A DNA stretch of 64,000 nucleotides from an uncultured Megasphaera sp. GTDB lineage: Bacteria; Bacillota; Negativicutes; Veillonellales; Megasphaeraceae. The notes under the pieces are model-generated. The model was not told where the DNA came from. It did not search any database and saw only the letters and a program-made list of their open reading frames with translations. Positions 1 to 7,779 of this stretch are shown here, piece after piece; the first letter of the stretch is position 1; each line of letters starts with the position of its first letter. Location: assembly GCA_934202965.1 (NCBI GenBank), contig CAKPYN010000010.1, forward strand, positions 1 to 64,000, read 5' to 3'. A program made the position numbers and the translations under genes.

Positions 1-305
1 TGCTCTAATTGGTAAAAGCTCCAACTTCGCAGGTCATATTTCTGTTTTACAGTTCTGGAGAGATTCGATTCCTCGAAACTCACGCCTGTTAAATCTTCAA
101 GTACGAAAAGCGTATCTTTACCGTATTTTTCAACAAGTGTCTTAGAAATCCGATGGTTTACATCAGATATCCAACGGTTCTCTCGTCCTGAAATAGCTTT
201 TAGTTTACGCTTTGCTGATTTTGTACCTTTGGATTGAAGCTGGCGACGAACTTCCTGAAATTTATGTCGTTTTGTGACAACCTTTCGTCCAGAAATGAAA
301 AAAAT
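1..305 (-). pseudogene. TnpB-family (IS200/IS605 OrfB) transposase fragment
   Basis: Reading the minus strand from about 305 to the window edge gives an uninterrupted frame that contains GRENRWISDVNHRISKTLVE and, further on, TLFVLEDLTGV. This is the central region of IS200/IS605 TnpB/OrfB proteins, where the glutamate of FVLEDLTGV belongs to the RuvC-like nuclease core. The frame opens just after a TAA at 306-308, with no start codon or ribosome site, so roughly the N-terminal half of a normal TnpB is missing. The 3' part lies outside the window. The broken end abuts the stop codon of the next gene, which suggests a 5'-truncated insertion sequence rather than a live element. The family call is firm; whether the rest of the element survives cannot be seen. 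Confidence 0.75.
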
Positions 306-315
306 TTAGCTGCTT

Positions 316-672
316 TTACAACAATTCTGATTTTTTACTAAGAATTGCTTCGGCGGCCTTACAAGCATCACAGAAACAATATACAGCCCCGTTGGCTTTG
401 GCTGCTTTCGCTTGTTCAACTACTTTCGGTGCTACGTCTGCACCAAATACACTTTTACCTGCATCAGAACCGGCAAAGGCAATTAAACCATCAATTGTAG
501 TAATATCGGCTTCTAATTCAGCAATATATTTTTTCGTTTCTTCCGCTTCGTTTGCCGTCCCTACTGCATTTAACCAAGCTTGGGCTGCATCTTTTGCTTC
601 TTTGCTGCAGCTGGGGGCTGCCATCAATTCTTTTGTCTTTGCTGTTACAAATTCTACTGTTTCTTTTGTCAT
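316..672 (-). CDS. Small conserved acidic protein of unknown function
   Basis: A 118-residue protein rich in Ala, Lys and Glu, without signal peptide or membrane segment. It has a Cys near position 22 (APSCSKEAKDAA), a predicted helical middle (EAEETKKYIAELEADI) and a C-terminal cysteine pair, CFCDACKAAEAIL. I chose the ATG at 672 because GGAGG lies just upstream; the frame extends to 693 but that start has no ribosome site. I recall similar short Negativicutes proteins being labelled Hsp90-like or heat shock, but nothing here resembles the Hsp90 ATPase, so I give no function. It is divergent from an HxlR regulator 134 bases away, so redox or stress control is possible but inferred. Confidence 0.7.
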   Translation of the reverse strand: MTKETVEFVTAKTKELMAAPSCSKEAKDAAQAWLNAVGTANEAEETKKYIAELEADITTIDGLIAFAGSDAGKSVFGADVAPKVVEQAKAAKANGAVYCFCDACKAAEAILSKKSELL

Positions 673-740
673 GATCGTTTCCTCCATTTCCATACATCAG
701 CATATATATTGCAATTCTTTCTTTGTACAGCTATAATTAT

Positions 741-790
741 AACTAATGAGTTACATAATAACAAGTACGATATATAATGATACCGGTATC
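741..790. promoter_or_regulatory. Operator-like palindromes between divergent genes
   Basis: The spacer holds an AACT-AATG-AGTT inverted repeat (741-752), a TATAAT-like element around 772-778 and a perfect 12-base palindrome GATACCGGTATC (779-790) directly before the ribosome site of the HxlR gene. HxlR proteins bind such dyads as dimers, so autoregulation and control of the divergent small gene are plausible. The assignment rests only on symmetry and position. Confidence 0.45.
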
Positions 791-806
791 AGGAAGGAAC
801 GTATAT

Positions 807-1151
807 ATGAAAGAAGATTTATTTGGTCGCTGTCCCTACGTGACAGCCCAAAAGCTGCTAACAGGAAAATGGTCTATGTATATTATTTATTTGTTATCAA
901 ACGGTCCTGTCCGTTTCAATGAATTACTGCGCCGCATGCCGGAAGAAATGACGCATACGACTTTATCTCGCCAGCTAAAGACATTAGAAACCCGTGGATT
1001 AGTTATCCGTACATCGTATGACCAAATTCCACCAAAAGTTGAATACAGTCTTAGTGAAGTCGGTGAAAAATTTACGCTTATTCTCGATGTACTAAAAGAA
1101 CTGGGTACAGATTATATTGAATATATGAACAAGGACGAATACACTGAATAA
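807..1151 (+). CDS. HxlR-family winged-helix transcriptional regulator
   Basis: A 114-residue protein with the HxlR signature throughout: CPYVTAQKLLTGKWSMYI at the N-terminus with the conserved cysteine, then NGPVRFNELLRRMP, then the recognition helix THTTLSRQLKTLETRGLV and the wing. Members are small MarR-like DNA-binding dimers, often sensing aldehydes, quinones or redox state through the N-terminal Cys. The ATG at 807 follows AGGAAGG; an upstream ATG at 777 lacks a ribosome site. Its palindromic upstream region suggests autoregulation, and the divergent 118-residue protein is its most likely target. A strong terminator separates it from the transporter downstream. Confidence 0.88.
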   Translation: MKEDLFGRCPYVTAQKLLTGKWSMYIIYLLSNGPVRFNELLRRMPEEMTHTTLSRQLKTLETRGLVIRTSYDQIPPKVEYSLSEVGEKFTLILDVLKELGTDYIEYMNKDEYTE

Positions 1152-1198
1152 AAAAGACAGGATATCGGAGCATTCACTCTATATATCCTGTCTTTTTT
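1151..1198. terminator. Bidirectional intrinsic terminator
   Basis: A GACAGGATAT / ATATCCTGTC stem (1156-1165 with 1183-1192) is flanked by A-rich and T-rich runs. It can end both the HxlR gene on the plus strand and the BASS transporter gene on the minus strand. Confidence 0.85.
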
Positions 1199-1215
1199 AG
1201 TATGCAATAGTAGGA

Positions 1216-2223
1216 TTAGTGTCCGGCATTTGGTACAACCTTAGCTTCTTTAACGTCTTCTTCATAGTCTGAATCAAATCGTTTGTTAAGGAAGTTGACG
1301 TATAAATACGCTAATACGGCGCCGGAAATGTTGTGCCATGCACTAAATACTGCACCAGGTACACCAGCCATTGGCAAGGACGCAAAATGTGCCTTAGCAA
1401 GGCCTGTCGCAAGGCCGGAATTCTGCATGCCGACTTCAATGGACAAAGCAACCATTTTTTTCCAGCTCATACCACAAAAATGACCAATCGCAAAGCCAAG
1501 AGCATAACCCAGGCAGTTATGTAAGATAACAACTAATAAGATGATGCCCGAACTGGAAAGAATAGCATTACGGCTGGCACCAATGATACCGGCAATGAGG
1601 AAGGAAATCGCCAGTGAAGATACAGCCGGTAAGTAATCCGTCGCTGTCGCAGCCAGTTTGGGAAGAAAATATTTAATAGCCAGACCCAGGCAAATCGGGA
1701 AGATAACAATCTGCAAAATAGAAATAAACATGCCTACCGGGTCGAAGGATACACGCTGGCCAATAATCAAATACGTAAGAAGCGGCGTCATAATCGGCGA
1801 AATAACAGTCGAAACACTCGTCATGGTAACGGATAATGCCAAGTCACCTTTACTCATAAAGGTAATAACGTTAGAAGATGTACCGCCCGGGCACGTACCT
1901 ACCAAGACGACGCCAACCGTCAAGGCTGGATCTAATTGGAATACCGTGGATAATACATATGCCAAAAAGGGCATAACTAAATACTGCGCACAAGCACCAA
2001 AGAATACATCACGCGGCCGTTTAAGTATCAATGCAAAATCATGCAGGCTCAACGTTGTTCCCATACCAAACATGACAACGCCTAACAGCAAGCTCAATAC
2101 AGAAACATCGCCGATTTTCCCTAATACCCATTTAAAACTGTCCGGCGTTGTCATCCCCAACACCAGAAATACTACAGCAAGAATACCAAAATACTTGCCA
2201 ATCATCGCACATATTTTTTTCAT
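1216..2223 (-). CDS. BASS-family (bile acid:sodium symporter-like) transporter
   Basis: A 335-residue membrane protein with about ten hydrophobic segments and the family hallmarks GTCPGGTSSNVITFMSKGD (about residues 109-127) and EVGMQNSGLA (about 264-273), which line the sodium/substrate site in BASS proteins. Bacterial members carry bile acids, pantoate/ketopantoate or other organic acids; substrate cannot be read from sequence. It lies 86 bases downstream of ilvD on the same strand and could be the last gene of the ilv transcript. A 2-oxoacid related to valine/pantothenate synthesis is therefore a reasonable but speculative substrate. The C-terminus is short, charged and cytoplasmic. Confidence 0.8.
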   Translation of the reverse strand: MKKICAMIGKYFGILAVVFLVLGMTTPDSFKWVLGKIGDVSVLSLLLGVVMFGMGTTLSLHDFALILKRPRDVFFGACAQYLVMPFLAYVLSTVFQLDPALTVGVVLVGTCPGGTSSNVITFMSKGDLALSVTMTSVSTVISPIMTPLLTYLIIGQRVSFDPVGMFISILQIVIFPICLGLAIKYFLPKLAATATDYLPAVSSLAISFLIAGIIGASRNAILSSSGIILLVVILHNCLGYALGFAIGHFCGMSWKKMVALSIEVGMQNSGLATGLAKAHFASLPMAGVPGAVFSAWHNISGAVLAYLYVNFLNKRFDSDYEEDVKEAKVVPNAGH

Positions 2224-2264
2224 CGATTATACGACCTTTCTTGTCTATTATATGCATATATACA

Positions 2265-2291
2265 GAGGGACCTGTCTTGGACAGGTCCCTC
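2265..2291 (-). terminator. Hairpin after ilvD (terminator or processing stem)
   Basis: A perfect 12-bp stem, GAGGGACCTGTC with GACAGGTCCCTC, closed by a three-base loop. On the minus strand it follows the ilvD stop but has no clean U-run, so it may attenuate or stabilise the mRNA rather than fully terminate before the BASS gene. Confidence 0.6.
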
Positions 2292-2309
2292 GCAGCGTTA
2301 CCTCTCAAA

Positions 2310-3962
2310 TTATTTCAAAACAGCACCTGTGTTAGCAGATGTGACAAGACGAGCGTAACGGGATAAATATCCTGTCTTCACTTTCGGTTCCGGCTGTTTC
2401 CACGCAGCTTTACGTTTTGCCAGTTCTTCATCACTGACTTCGAGTTGTAATTTACGATTCGGGATATCAATAGAGATAGTATCTCCGTCATGAATAAGCG
2501 CAATCGGACCGCCTTCCATTGCTTCCGGCGAAATATGTCCAATGCAGGCACCACGGCTGGCACCACTGAAACGGCCATCCGTCAGCAGGGCTACTTTCAA
2601 GCCCATGCCAGTAATGACGGCTGTCGGATTCAGCATTTCCCGCATGCCTGGGCCGCCTTTTGGTCCTTCATAACGAATAACAACGACATGGCCTTCTTTG
2701 ATTTCACCGCCAATAATCGCCTGAATCGCTTCTTCTTCCGAATCATAGCATTTTGCCGTGCCTGTATAGGTAAGTAAATCCGGTTCGACGGCACTTTCTT
2801 TGATAACAGAACCATCAGGTGCTAAATTGCCCGTCAAAATAGCAATGCCGCCTTTGTTCATGTATGCATTTCCAACGCTGTGCAACACTTCCGGCCGTTC
2901 ATTATGCGCATTGGCAATACGTTCACCAATGGTACCGGTAACGGTTTTCGCATCAGTATGAATAATATTGAGTTTCGTCAGCTCTTTCATAACAGCACAA
3001 ATACCACCGGCTTCATTAAGATCCTGCATGTGATACGTACCGCCTGGGCTCATTTTGCAGATGTACGCAGCTTTGCGGCTGATTTCATCAAATTTTTGCA
3101 ACGGTAAATCAATGCCTGCTTCATGGGCAATAGCCGGTAAATGAAGTACCGTATTGGTAGAGCCGCCAATAGCCATATCGACAGCAATGGCATTTTCAAA
3201 GGATTCCAATGTCATAATATCGCGAGGCTTAATGTCTTTTTTAACCAAATCCATAATAACAGCACCGGCTTTTTTAGCCAAAATACGGCGCGCGCCAAAA
3301 TAAGCAGCCGGAATTGTGCCGTTGCCCGGAAGGCCCATGCCCAATACTTCTGTCATGCAGTTCATTGTATTAGCCGTAAACAAACCAGAACAGGAACCGC
3401 ATCCCGGACATGCCTGAAATTCCATTTCTGTCATTTCTTCTTGTGACATCTGGCCAGATTCTACTTTACCGGCAGCTTCAAACATCGTACTAACGCTGAT
3501 ATCTTTGCCTTTATGACGACCGGCCAGCATCGGACCACCGCTGACAACAACAGTTGGAATGTTGACACGACCTGCTGCCATAAGCATGCCAGGTACAATT
3601 TTATCGCAGTTTGGAATCATAACCAGCCCGTCAAAAGCATGACCATTTGCAACGGCTTCAATAGAGTCACAAATGAGTTCGCGACTGGCAAGGGGATATT
3701 TCATTCCATTATGTCCCATAGCAATACCATCACAAATACCAATGGCCGGAAATTCAATCGGTGTACCACCTGCTGCAGCAACACCCAGTTTGACAGCCTG
3801 CGCAATTTCGCGCAAATGCATATGACCGGGAATGATTTCATTAAATGAGTTTACAATACCGATTAACGGTTTTTTCAAATCTTCATCGGAGTAGCCCATA
3901 GCATGAAATAATGTACGATGAGCTGTGCGGGTAATACCTTTTTTTACAACGTCACTTCGCAT
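2310..3962 (-). CDS. ilvD: Dihydroxy-acid dehydratase
   Basis: A 550-residue enzyme that dehydrates 2,3-dihydroxyisovalerate and 2,3-dihydroxy-3-methylvalerate to the 2-oxo precursors of valine/leucine and isoleucine. Typical IlvD features are seen: the N-terminal GYSDEDLKKPLIGIVNSFNE, an Fe-S ligand in IPNCDKIVPGM, a second cysteine region QACPGCGSCSGLFTANTMNC, and the C-terminal LLTDGRFSGASRGACIGHISPEA. Length is normal for the family. It is the distal enzyme gene of ilvC-ilvB-ilvN-ilvD, all minus strand with short gaps, so it should share the T-box upstream of ilvC. No defect is apparent. Confidence 0.97.
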   Translation of the reverse strand: MRSDVVKKGITRTAHRTLFHAMGYSDEDLKKPLIGIVNSFNEIIPGHMHLREIAQAVKLGVAAAGGTPIEFPAIGICDGIAMGHNGMKYPLASRELICDSIEAVANGHAFDGLVMIPNCDKIVPGMLMAAGRVNIPTVVVSGGPMLAGRHKGKDISVSTMFEAAGKVESGQMSQEEMTEMEFQACPGCGSCSGLFTANTMNCMTEVLGMGLPGNGTIPAAYFGARRILAKKAGAVIMDLVKKDIKPRDIMTLESFENAIAVDMAIGGSTNTVLHLPAIAHEAGIDLPLQKFDEISRKAAYICKMSPGGTYHMQDLNEAGGICAVMKELTKLNIIHTDAKTVTGTIGERIANAHNERPEVLHSVGNAYMNKGGIAILTGNLAPDGSVIKESAVEPDLLTYTGTAKCYDSEEEAIQAIIGGEIKEGHVVVIRYEGPKGGPGMREMLNPTAVITGMGLKVALLTDGRFSGASRGACIGHISPEAMEGGPIALIHDGDTISIDIPNRKLQLEVSDEELAKRKAAWKQPEPKVKTGYLSRYARLVTSANTGAVLK

Positions 3963-4006
3963 ATACTTATTCTTCCTTTCTTCGGTAACAGTTTATATAT
4001 GATAAG

Positions 4007-4513
4007 CTACATTTGCTTAACCGGCGTAGTCCCACGGGAAAGGGAAATCTGACCTGTCCGGGCAATTTCAATAATCGTATAATCTTCCAGCATATGAAGC
4101 ATGGCTTCAATATGATCTTCACGTCCTGTCAGACGTAATACCAAGGAATGCTTTTGCACATCAACGACTTTGGCATGAAACAGCTGGGCAATGTTGGTCA
4201 ATTCTTCACGTACCGCCGGCGTTTCATATTTGACTTTAATCATTGCCAGTTCATAACTAACAAATGGCGCATCATCCAAATTGACTACTTTGATGACATC
4301 AATTAGTTTTGCCAGCTGATTGACAGCCTGGTCGAGTTCCCAACGGTTTTCGACGGATACGACAATATTAATGCGCGTAACATCCGGTTCTTCCGTATAG
4401 CCGGCATTGATACATTCAATATTGATTGCACGACGGCTAATAAGACCCGCAACATGCGTCAATACACCGGGTTTATTATCGGCTAAAATAGCCAAATGCT
4501 GTTTCATCATCAT
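4007..4513 (-). CDS. ilvN: Acetolactate synthase small (regulatory) subunit
   Basis: A 168-residue protein with an N-terminal ACT domain (HLAILADNKPGVLTHVAGLI, about residues 6-25) and the ALS small-subunit C-terminal domain (about 80-160). It binds the IlvB catalytic subunit and normally mediates valine feedback. Three ATG codons in a row overlap the ilvB stop codon (ATGA overlap), with GGAGGAG before them, implying translational coupling with ilvB; the exact initiating ATG is uncertain by two codons. ilvD follows after 44 bases. ilvH is an equally valid symbol for this family. Confidence 0.95.
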   Translation of the reverse strand: MMMKQHLAILADNKPGVLTHVAGLISRRAINIECINAGYTEEPDVTRINIVVSVENRWELDQAVNQLAKLIDVIKVVNLDDAPFVSYELAMIKVKYETPAVREELTNIAQLFHAKVVDVQKHSLVLRLTGREDHIEAMLHMLEDYTIIEIARTGQISLSRGTTPVKQM

Positions 4514-6204
4514 GCTTCTCCTCCCAATACCATTTCATCCAGTCGTTTGCCGCCAGGAACCATGGGATATACATTTTCATCGGCCGGAATAAATACATCT
4601 AATAAAGCGGCGCCATCAGTGGTGAATAATTTTTCCAATCCCTGCGCCAATTCTTCCGGCTTGCGAACTGTAAATCCCGCTACGCCCATCGCGCCGGATA
4701 CATGCGTTAAGTCAGGATTTTTATCAATCAAAGATTCGGCATAATGCCCTTGATAAAACATGCGCTGCCATTGATTAACCATGCCGAGAACAGAATTATG
4801 CAAGACAATCACTTTCACATCGATACCATACTTATGCAATGTTGCAAATTCCTGACAATTCATCATAATACTGCCATCACCGGTAAATAAAACGACTTGC
4901 TGACTAGGACAGCCTACTTTAGCTCCCATGGCAGCTGGTAAGCCATAGCCCATCGTTCCTAATCCGCCGGATGTAATAAAATGTCGCGGCTTAGATACCT
5001 GACAAAACTGAGCAGCCCACATTTGATGCTGGCCTACATCTGTAGCAAAAATCGTATCATCATTTGTCCATTTCTGTACGCCTTCAAACAGTTTTTGTGG
5101 TGAAACGGCATCAGGCAAATCGCGGGTTCCAAAAGGATGTTCTGCTTTCATGCTCAAAACCAACTTGCGCCATTCTCCATACCGTTTTTCCAAATGGGTT
5201 TCATGGGCTGCCAATTTTTCATCCAATAATGGCAGTGACCAACGAAGATCGCCATTTACACTAATATCTGCATGAACAATTTTATTAATTTCTACTTTAT
5301 CAATATCAAAATGAACAATTTTAGCATTGGGTGCAAAATTTTCAACATCACCGGTAACACGGTCATCAAACCGCGCACCAACAGCTACTAATAAATCGCA
5401 TTTTGTTACAGCCATGTTGGCTGCATAGGAGCCATGCATACCGACCATTCCTAAATGGGCATCATACGTATCAGGAACCGTCCCTTTTCCCATAAGCGTC
5501 GTAACGACAGGGACATGCATCTGCTGAACAATATGCTTGAGCCGATCGGCCATATTCGAAAGCACTACACCGCCGCCAGTTAAAATGACAGGGCGTTTTG
5601 CATTTTCAATCGCTTCGACTGCACGATCTACATCTGCTTCATTTCCTACATTACATCCTTGATAACCGCGCAGATGCACTGCTTCCGGATATGTATAGTC
5701 AAAAGGCGTATCAAATACATCTTTGGCTACATCAACCAAAACCGGTCCCGGTCTGCCTGTTGTAGCAATATAAAAGGCTTCTTTCAAAACACGCGGCAAG
5801 TCTTCTGCATGCTTTACTAAATAATTATGTTTCGTAATTGGCGTCGTAATCCCGGAAATATCCGCTTCTTGGAATGAATCCCGCCCAATAAGCGGCGTTG
5901 CAACCTGACCACTGATAACAACAAGAGGAATCGAATCCATGTTGGCTGTCGCAATACCGGTAACCATGTTGCAAACGCCAGGACCAGATGTAGCAAAACA
6001 TACGCCAGGCTTTCCTGTTGCTCTCGCATATCCGTCAGCTGCATGAACGGCACCTTGTTCATGGCCTGTCAAAATATGGGGGAATTTCGCTTTATATAAT
6101 TCATCATACAATGTCAGTACAGAACCGCCGGGATAGCCAAAGACGACTTGTACCTGTTCACGTTTTAAACTTTCAATTACAGCTTGTGCGCCAGTCAGTT
6201 TCAT
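4510..6204 (-). CDS. ilvB: Acetolactate synthase large (catalytic) subunit
   Basis: A 564-residue ThDP- and FAD-dependent enzyme condensing two pyruvates to 2-acetolactate, or pyruvate plus 2-oxobutyrate to 2-aceto-2-hydroxybutyrate. The catalytic glutamate sits in LTGHEQGAVHAADGYARATG (about residues 45-65) and the ThDP-binding motif starts with GDGSIMMNCQEF and ends at the asparagine of LHNSVLGMVNQWQ. It begins 69 bases downstream of ilvC, with a hairpin in the gap, and its stop overlaps the ilvN start. Length and motifs argue for the anabolic AHAS rather than a catabolic AlsS, and the ilv context settles it. Confidence 0.96.
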   Translation of the reverse strand: MKLTGAQAVIESLKREQVQVVFGYPGGSVLTLYDELYKAKFPHILTGHEQGAVHAADGYARATGKPGVCFATSGPGVCNMVTGIATANMDSIPLVVISGQVATPLIGRDSFQEADISGITTPITKHNYLVKHAEDLPRVLKEAFYIATTGRPGPVLVDVAKDVFDTPFDYTYPEAVHLRGYQGCNVGNEADVDRAVEAIENAKRPVILTGGGVVLSNMADRLKHIVQQMHVPVVTTLMGKGTVPDTYDAHLGMVGMHGSYAANMAVTKCDLLVAVGARFDDRVTGDVENFAPNAKIVHFDIDKVEINKIVHADISVNGDLRWSLPLLDEKLAAHETHLEKRYGEWRKLVLSMKAEHPFGTRDLPDAVSPQKLFEGVQKWTNDDTIFATDVGQHQMWAAQFCQVSKPRHFITSGGLGTMGYGLPAAMGAKVGCPSQQVVLFTGDGSIMMNCQEFATLHKYGIDVKVIVLHNSVLGMVNQWQRMFYQGHYAESLIDKNPDLTHVSGAMGVAGFTVRKPEELAQGLEKLFTTDGAALLDVFIPADENVYPMVPGGKRLDEMVLGGEA

Positions 6205-6228
6205 GGATGATTCACCTCTTTATAAATA

Positions 6229-6261
6229 GCAAGGGACCCCCTGCAAAATGAAGTCCCTTGC
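6229..6261 (-). other. Intercistronic hairpin between ilvC and ilvB
   Basis: GCAAGGGAC (6229-6237) pairs with GTCCCTTGC (6253-6261) around a 15-base loop. There is no U-run, so it looks like a processing or mRNA-stability element that could let the abundant reductoisomerase message differ from ilvBND. Function is inferred from position only. Confidence 0.55.
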
Positions 6262-6273
6262 AGTTTTCTTTAA

Positions 6274-7284
6274 TTAATCGTTCTGGTCGTTATTATGAAG
6301 CCACGGCATCATAGCACGCAATTTTTCCCCTACTTGTTCCAATGGATGTTCTGCATGCTGACGACGCATTGCCAAGAAATGCGCACGACCGCCGGCTTTG
6401 TTTTCAAGGAGCCAATCTTTAGCAAATGCACCGGATTGAATATCGTCCAATACAGCTTTCATCGCTTTCTTAGAATCCTGTGTTACAACACGAGGACCTG
6501 CGGTATAATCGCCATATTCAGCAGTATCACTGATGGATTTGCGCATTTTAGCCATGCCGCCTTCATACATGAGGTCAACGATCAGTTTCATTTCATGGAA
6601 CGTTTCAAAATATGCAATTTCCGGCTGATAGCCTGCTTCACACAATGTTTCGAAACCATTGGTGATGAGCTGGCAAATACCGCCGCAGAGAACAGCTTGT
6701 TCACCGAAGAGGTCTGTTTCTGTTTCTTCCTGGAATGTCGTCTGGATAACGCCGGCACGAGTACCGCCGATGCCGCGAGCATATGCCAAGGCTAAGTCGA
6801 AGCATTTACCTGTTGCATCTTGTTCTACAGCAAATACATCAGGAACACCGCCGCCTTCTACAAATGTACGACGAACAAGATGACCTGGTCCTTTAGGAGC
6901 AACCATGAAGACATCGACATCAGCTGGAGGAACGATCTGTTTGAAATGAACGTTGAAGCCATGCGCAAAGGCCAAGGCACTGCCAGATTTCAGGTTCGGA
7001 CCGATTTCTGTTTTGTAAACATCTGCCTGTTTTTCATCCGGGATTAATACCATCGTAACGTCTGCTTCTTTAACAGCTTCAGCAACGGATTTAACTTCCA
7101 AGCCTGCTGCTTTTGCTTTTTCTACAGATTTGCTGCCTTTATACAAACCAACAACAACATCGACACCGCTTTCTTTTAAGTTCAATGCATGGGCATGACC
7201 CTGACTGCCATATCCAACAACAGCTACTTTTTTGCCTTTCATTACATCCCAGTTTACATCTTGATCATAAAATACTTTTGCCAT
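6274..7284 (-). CDS. ilvC: Ketol-acid reductoisomerase
   Basis: A 336-residue class I enzyme that isomerises and reduces acetolactate and acetohydroxybutyrate with NAD(P)H and Mg2+. The Rossmann motif is VAVVGYGSQGHAHALNL (about residues 21-37), and the acidic Mg2+-binding helices include QEETETDLFGEQAVLCGG and YFETFHEMKLIVDLMYEGG. The C-terminus (HPLEQVGEKLRAMMPWL) is complete. It is the first gene after the T-box leader and is probably the best-expressed member of the operon. Cofactor preference for NADPH or NADH is not decided here. Confidence 0.97.
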   Translation of the reverse strand: MAKVFYDQDVNWDVMKGKKVAVVGYGSQGHAHALNLKESGVDVVVGLYKGSKSVEKAKAAGLEVKSVAEAVKEADVTMVLIPDEKQADVYKTEIGPNLKSGSALAFAHGFNVHFKQIVPPADVDVFMVAPKGPGHLVRRTFVEGGGVPDVFAVEQDATGKCFDLALAYARGIGGTRAGVIQTTFQEETETDLFGEQAVLCGGICQLITNGFETLCEAGYQPEIAYFETFHEMKLIVDLMYEGGMAKMRKSISDTAEYGDYTAGPRVVTQDSKKAMKAVLDDIQSGAFAKDWLLENKAGGRAHFLAMRRQHAEHPLEQVGEKLRAMMPWLHNNDQND

Positions 7285-7353
7285 AATAACATATCTCCTT
7301 TGAGTATAAAAATATTTATCTCGTTGGGATTTAGAGATTTGTCAACAGAGGCC

Positions 7354-7640
7354 AACAAAAAAACTCCGTCCCTCTGCTGAGGGACGGAGTATAATTCCGC
7401 GATACCACCCTGATTCCCAAACCATTACTAGTTTTGGGCTCTCTACAACGTACCAACATACGCGTTTCCTATAACGTGGAAAAATCGTCAGTGCTTAATA
7501 CGATACTTCAGCACTTCTCTTCCGGGATGATTTTCATTCGTTCGCAACTACTGATTCACACCTGCCATCAGTTCTCTGAGAATTGACTTGAACCAATTAC
7601 TCTTTCCCATCATCAGATTTTTATATTTGCCTTTCATCGG
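7354..7640 (-). promoter_or_regulatory. T-box riboswitch (probably Ile-specific) controlling ilvCBND
   Basis: The minus strand carries the T-box core AGGGTGGTATCGCG (plus 7398-7411), followed by an intrinsic terminator with stem ACTCCGTCCCTC / GAGGGACGGAGT (7363-7374 with 7379-7390) and a run of U. The T-box sequence can pair with the 5' side of the terminator to form the antiterminator. Upstream is a Stem I-like region with an AGTA E-loop motif and an AGAGAA stretch. The base of Stem I contains ATCATC on its 3' side, so the specifier codon in either register is ATC, isoleucine (plus 7526-7528 or 7529-7531). Uncharged tRNA-Ile would then stabilise readthrough. The exact specifier needs a covariance fold. 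Confidence 0.88.
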
Positions 7641-7676
7641 CCTTTTTATTTTGGTCCTTTCGAAAAGCTTGAACAC

Positions 7677-7705
7677 ATTCTACAAAAAGTATCCGCGTTT
7701 GTCAA
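7677..7705 (-). promoter_or_regulatory. Sigma-70 promoter of the ilv operon
   Basis: TTGACA (plus 7700-7705) and TAGAAT (7677-7682) on the minus strand, separated by exactly 17 bases, just upstream of the T-box leader. Confidence 0.8.
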
Positions 7706-7779
7706 CATCTTTTTTCGATATATTCGTAAAAAATTCAGGTTAAACGTTTTTTAATTTACTTTATTTACTTTTTTTTCTT

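Noticed and set aside
1658..2335. A 225-codon plus-strand ORF opposite the BASS gene
   Set aside because: It is an antisense shadow of the BASS frame with no ribosome site or domain pattern.
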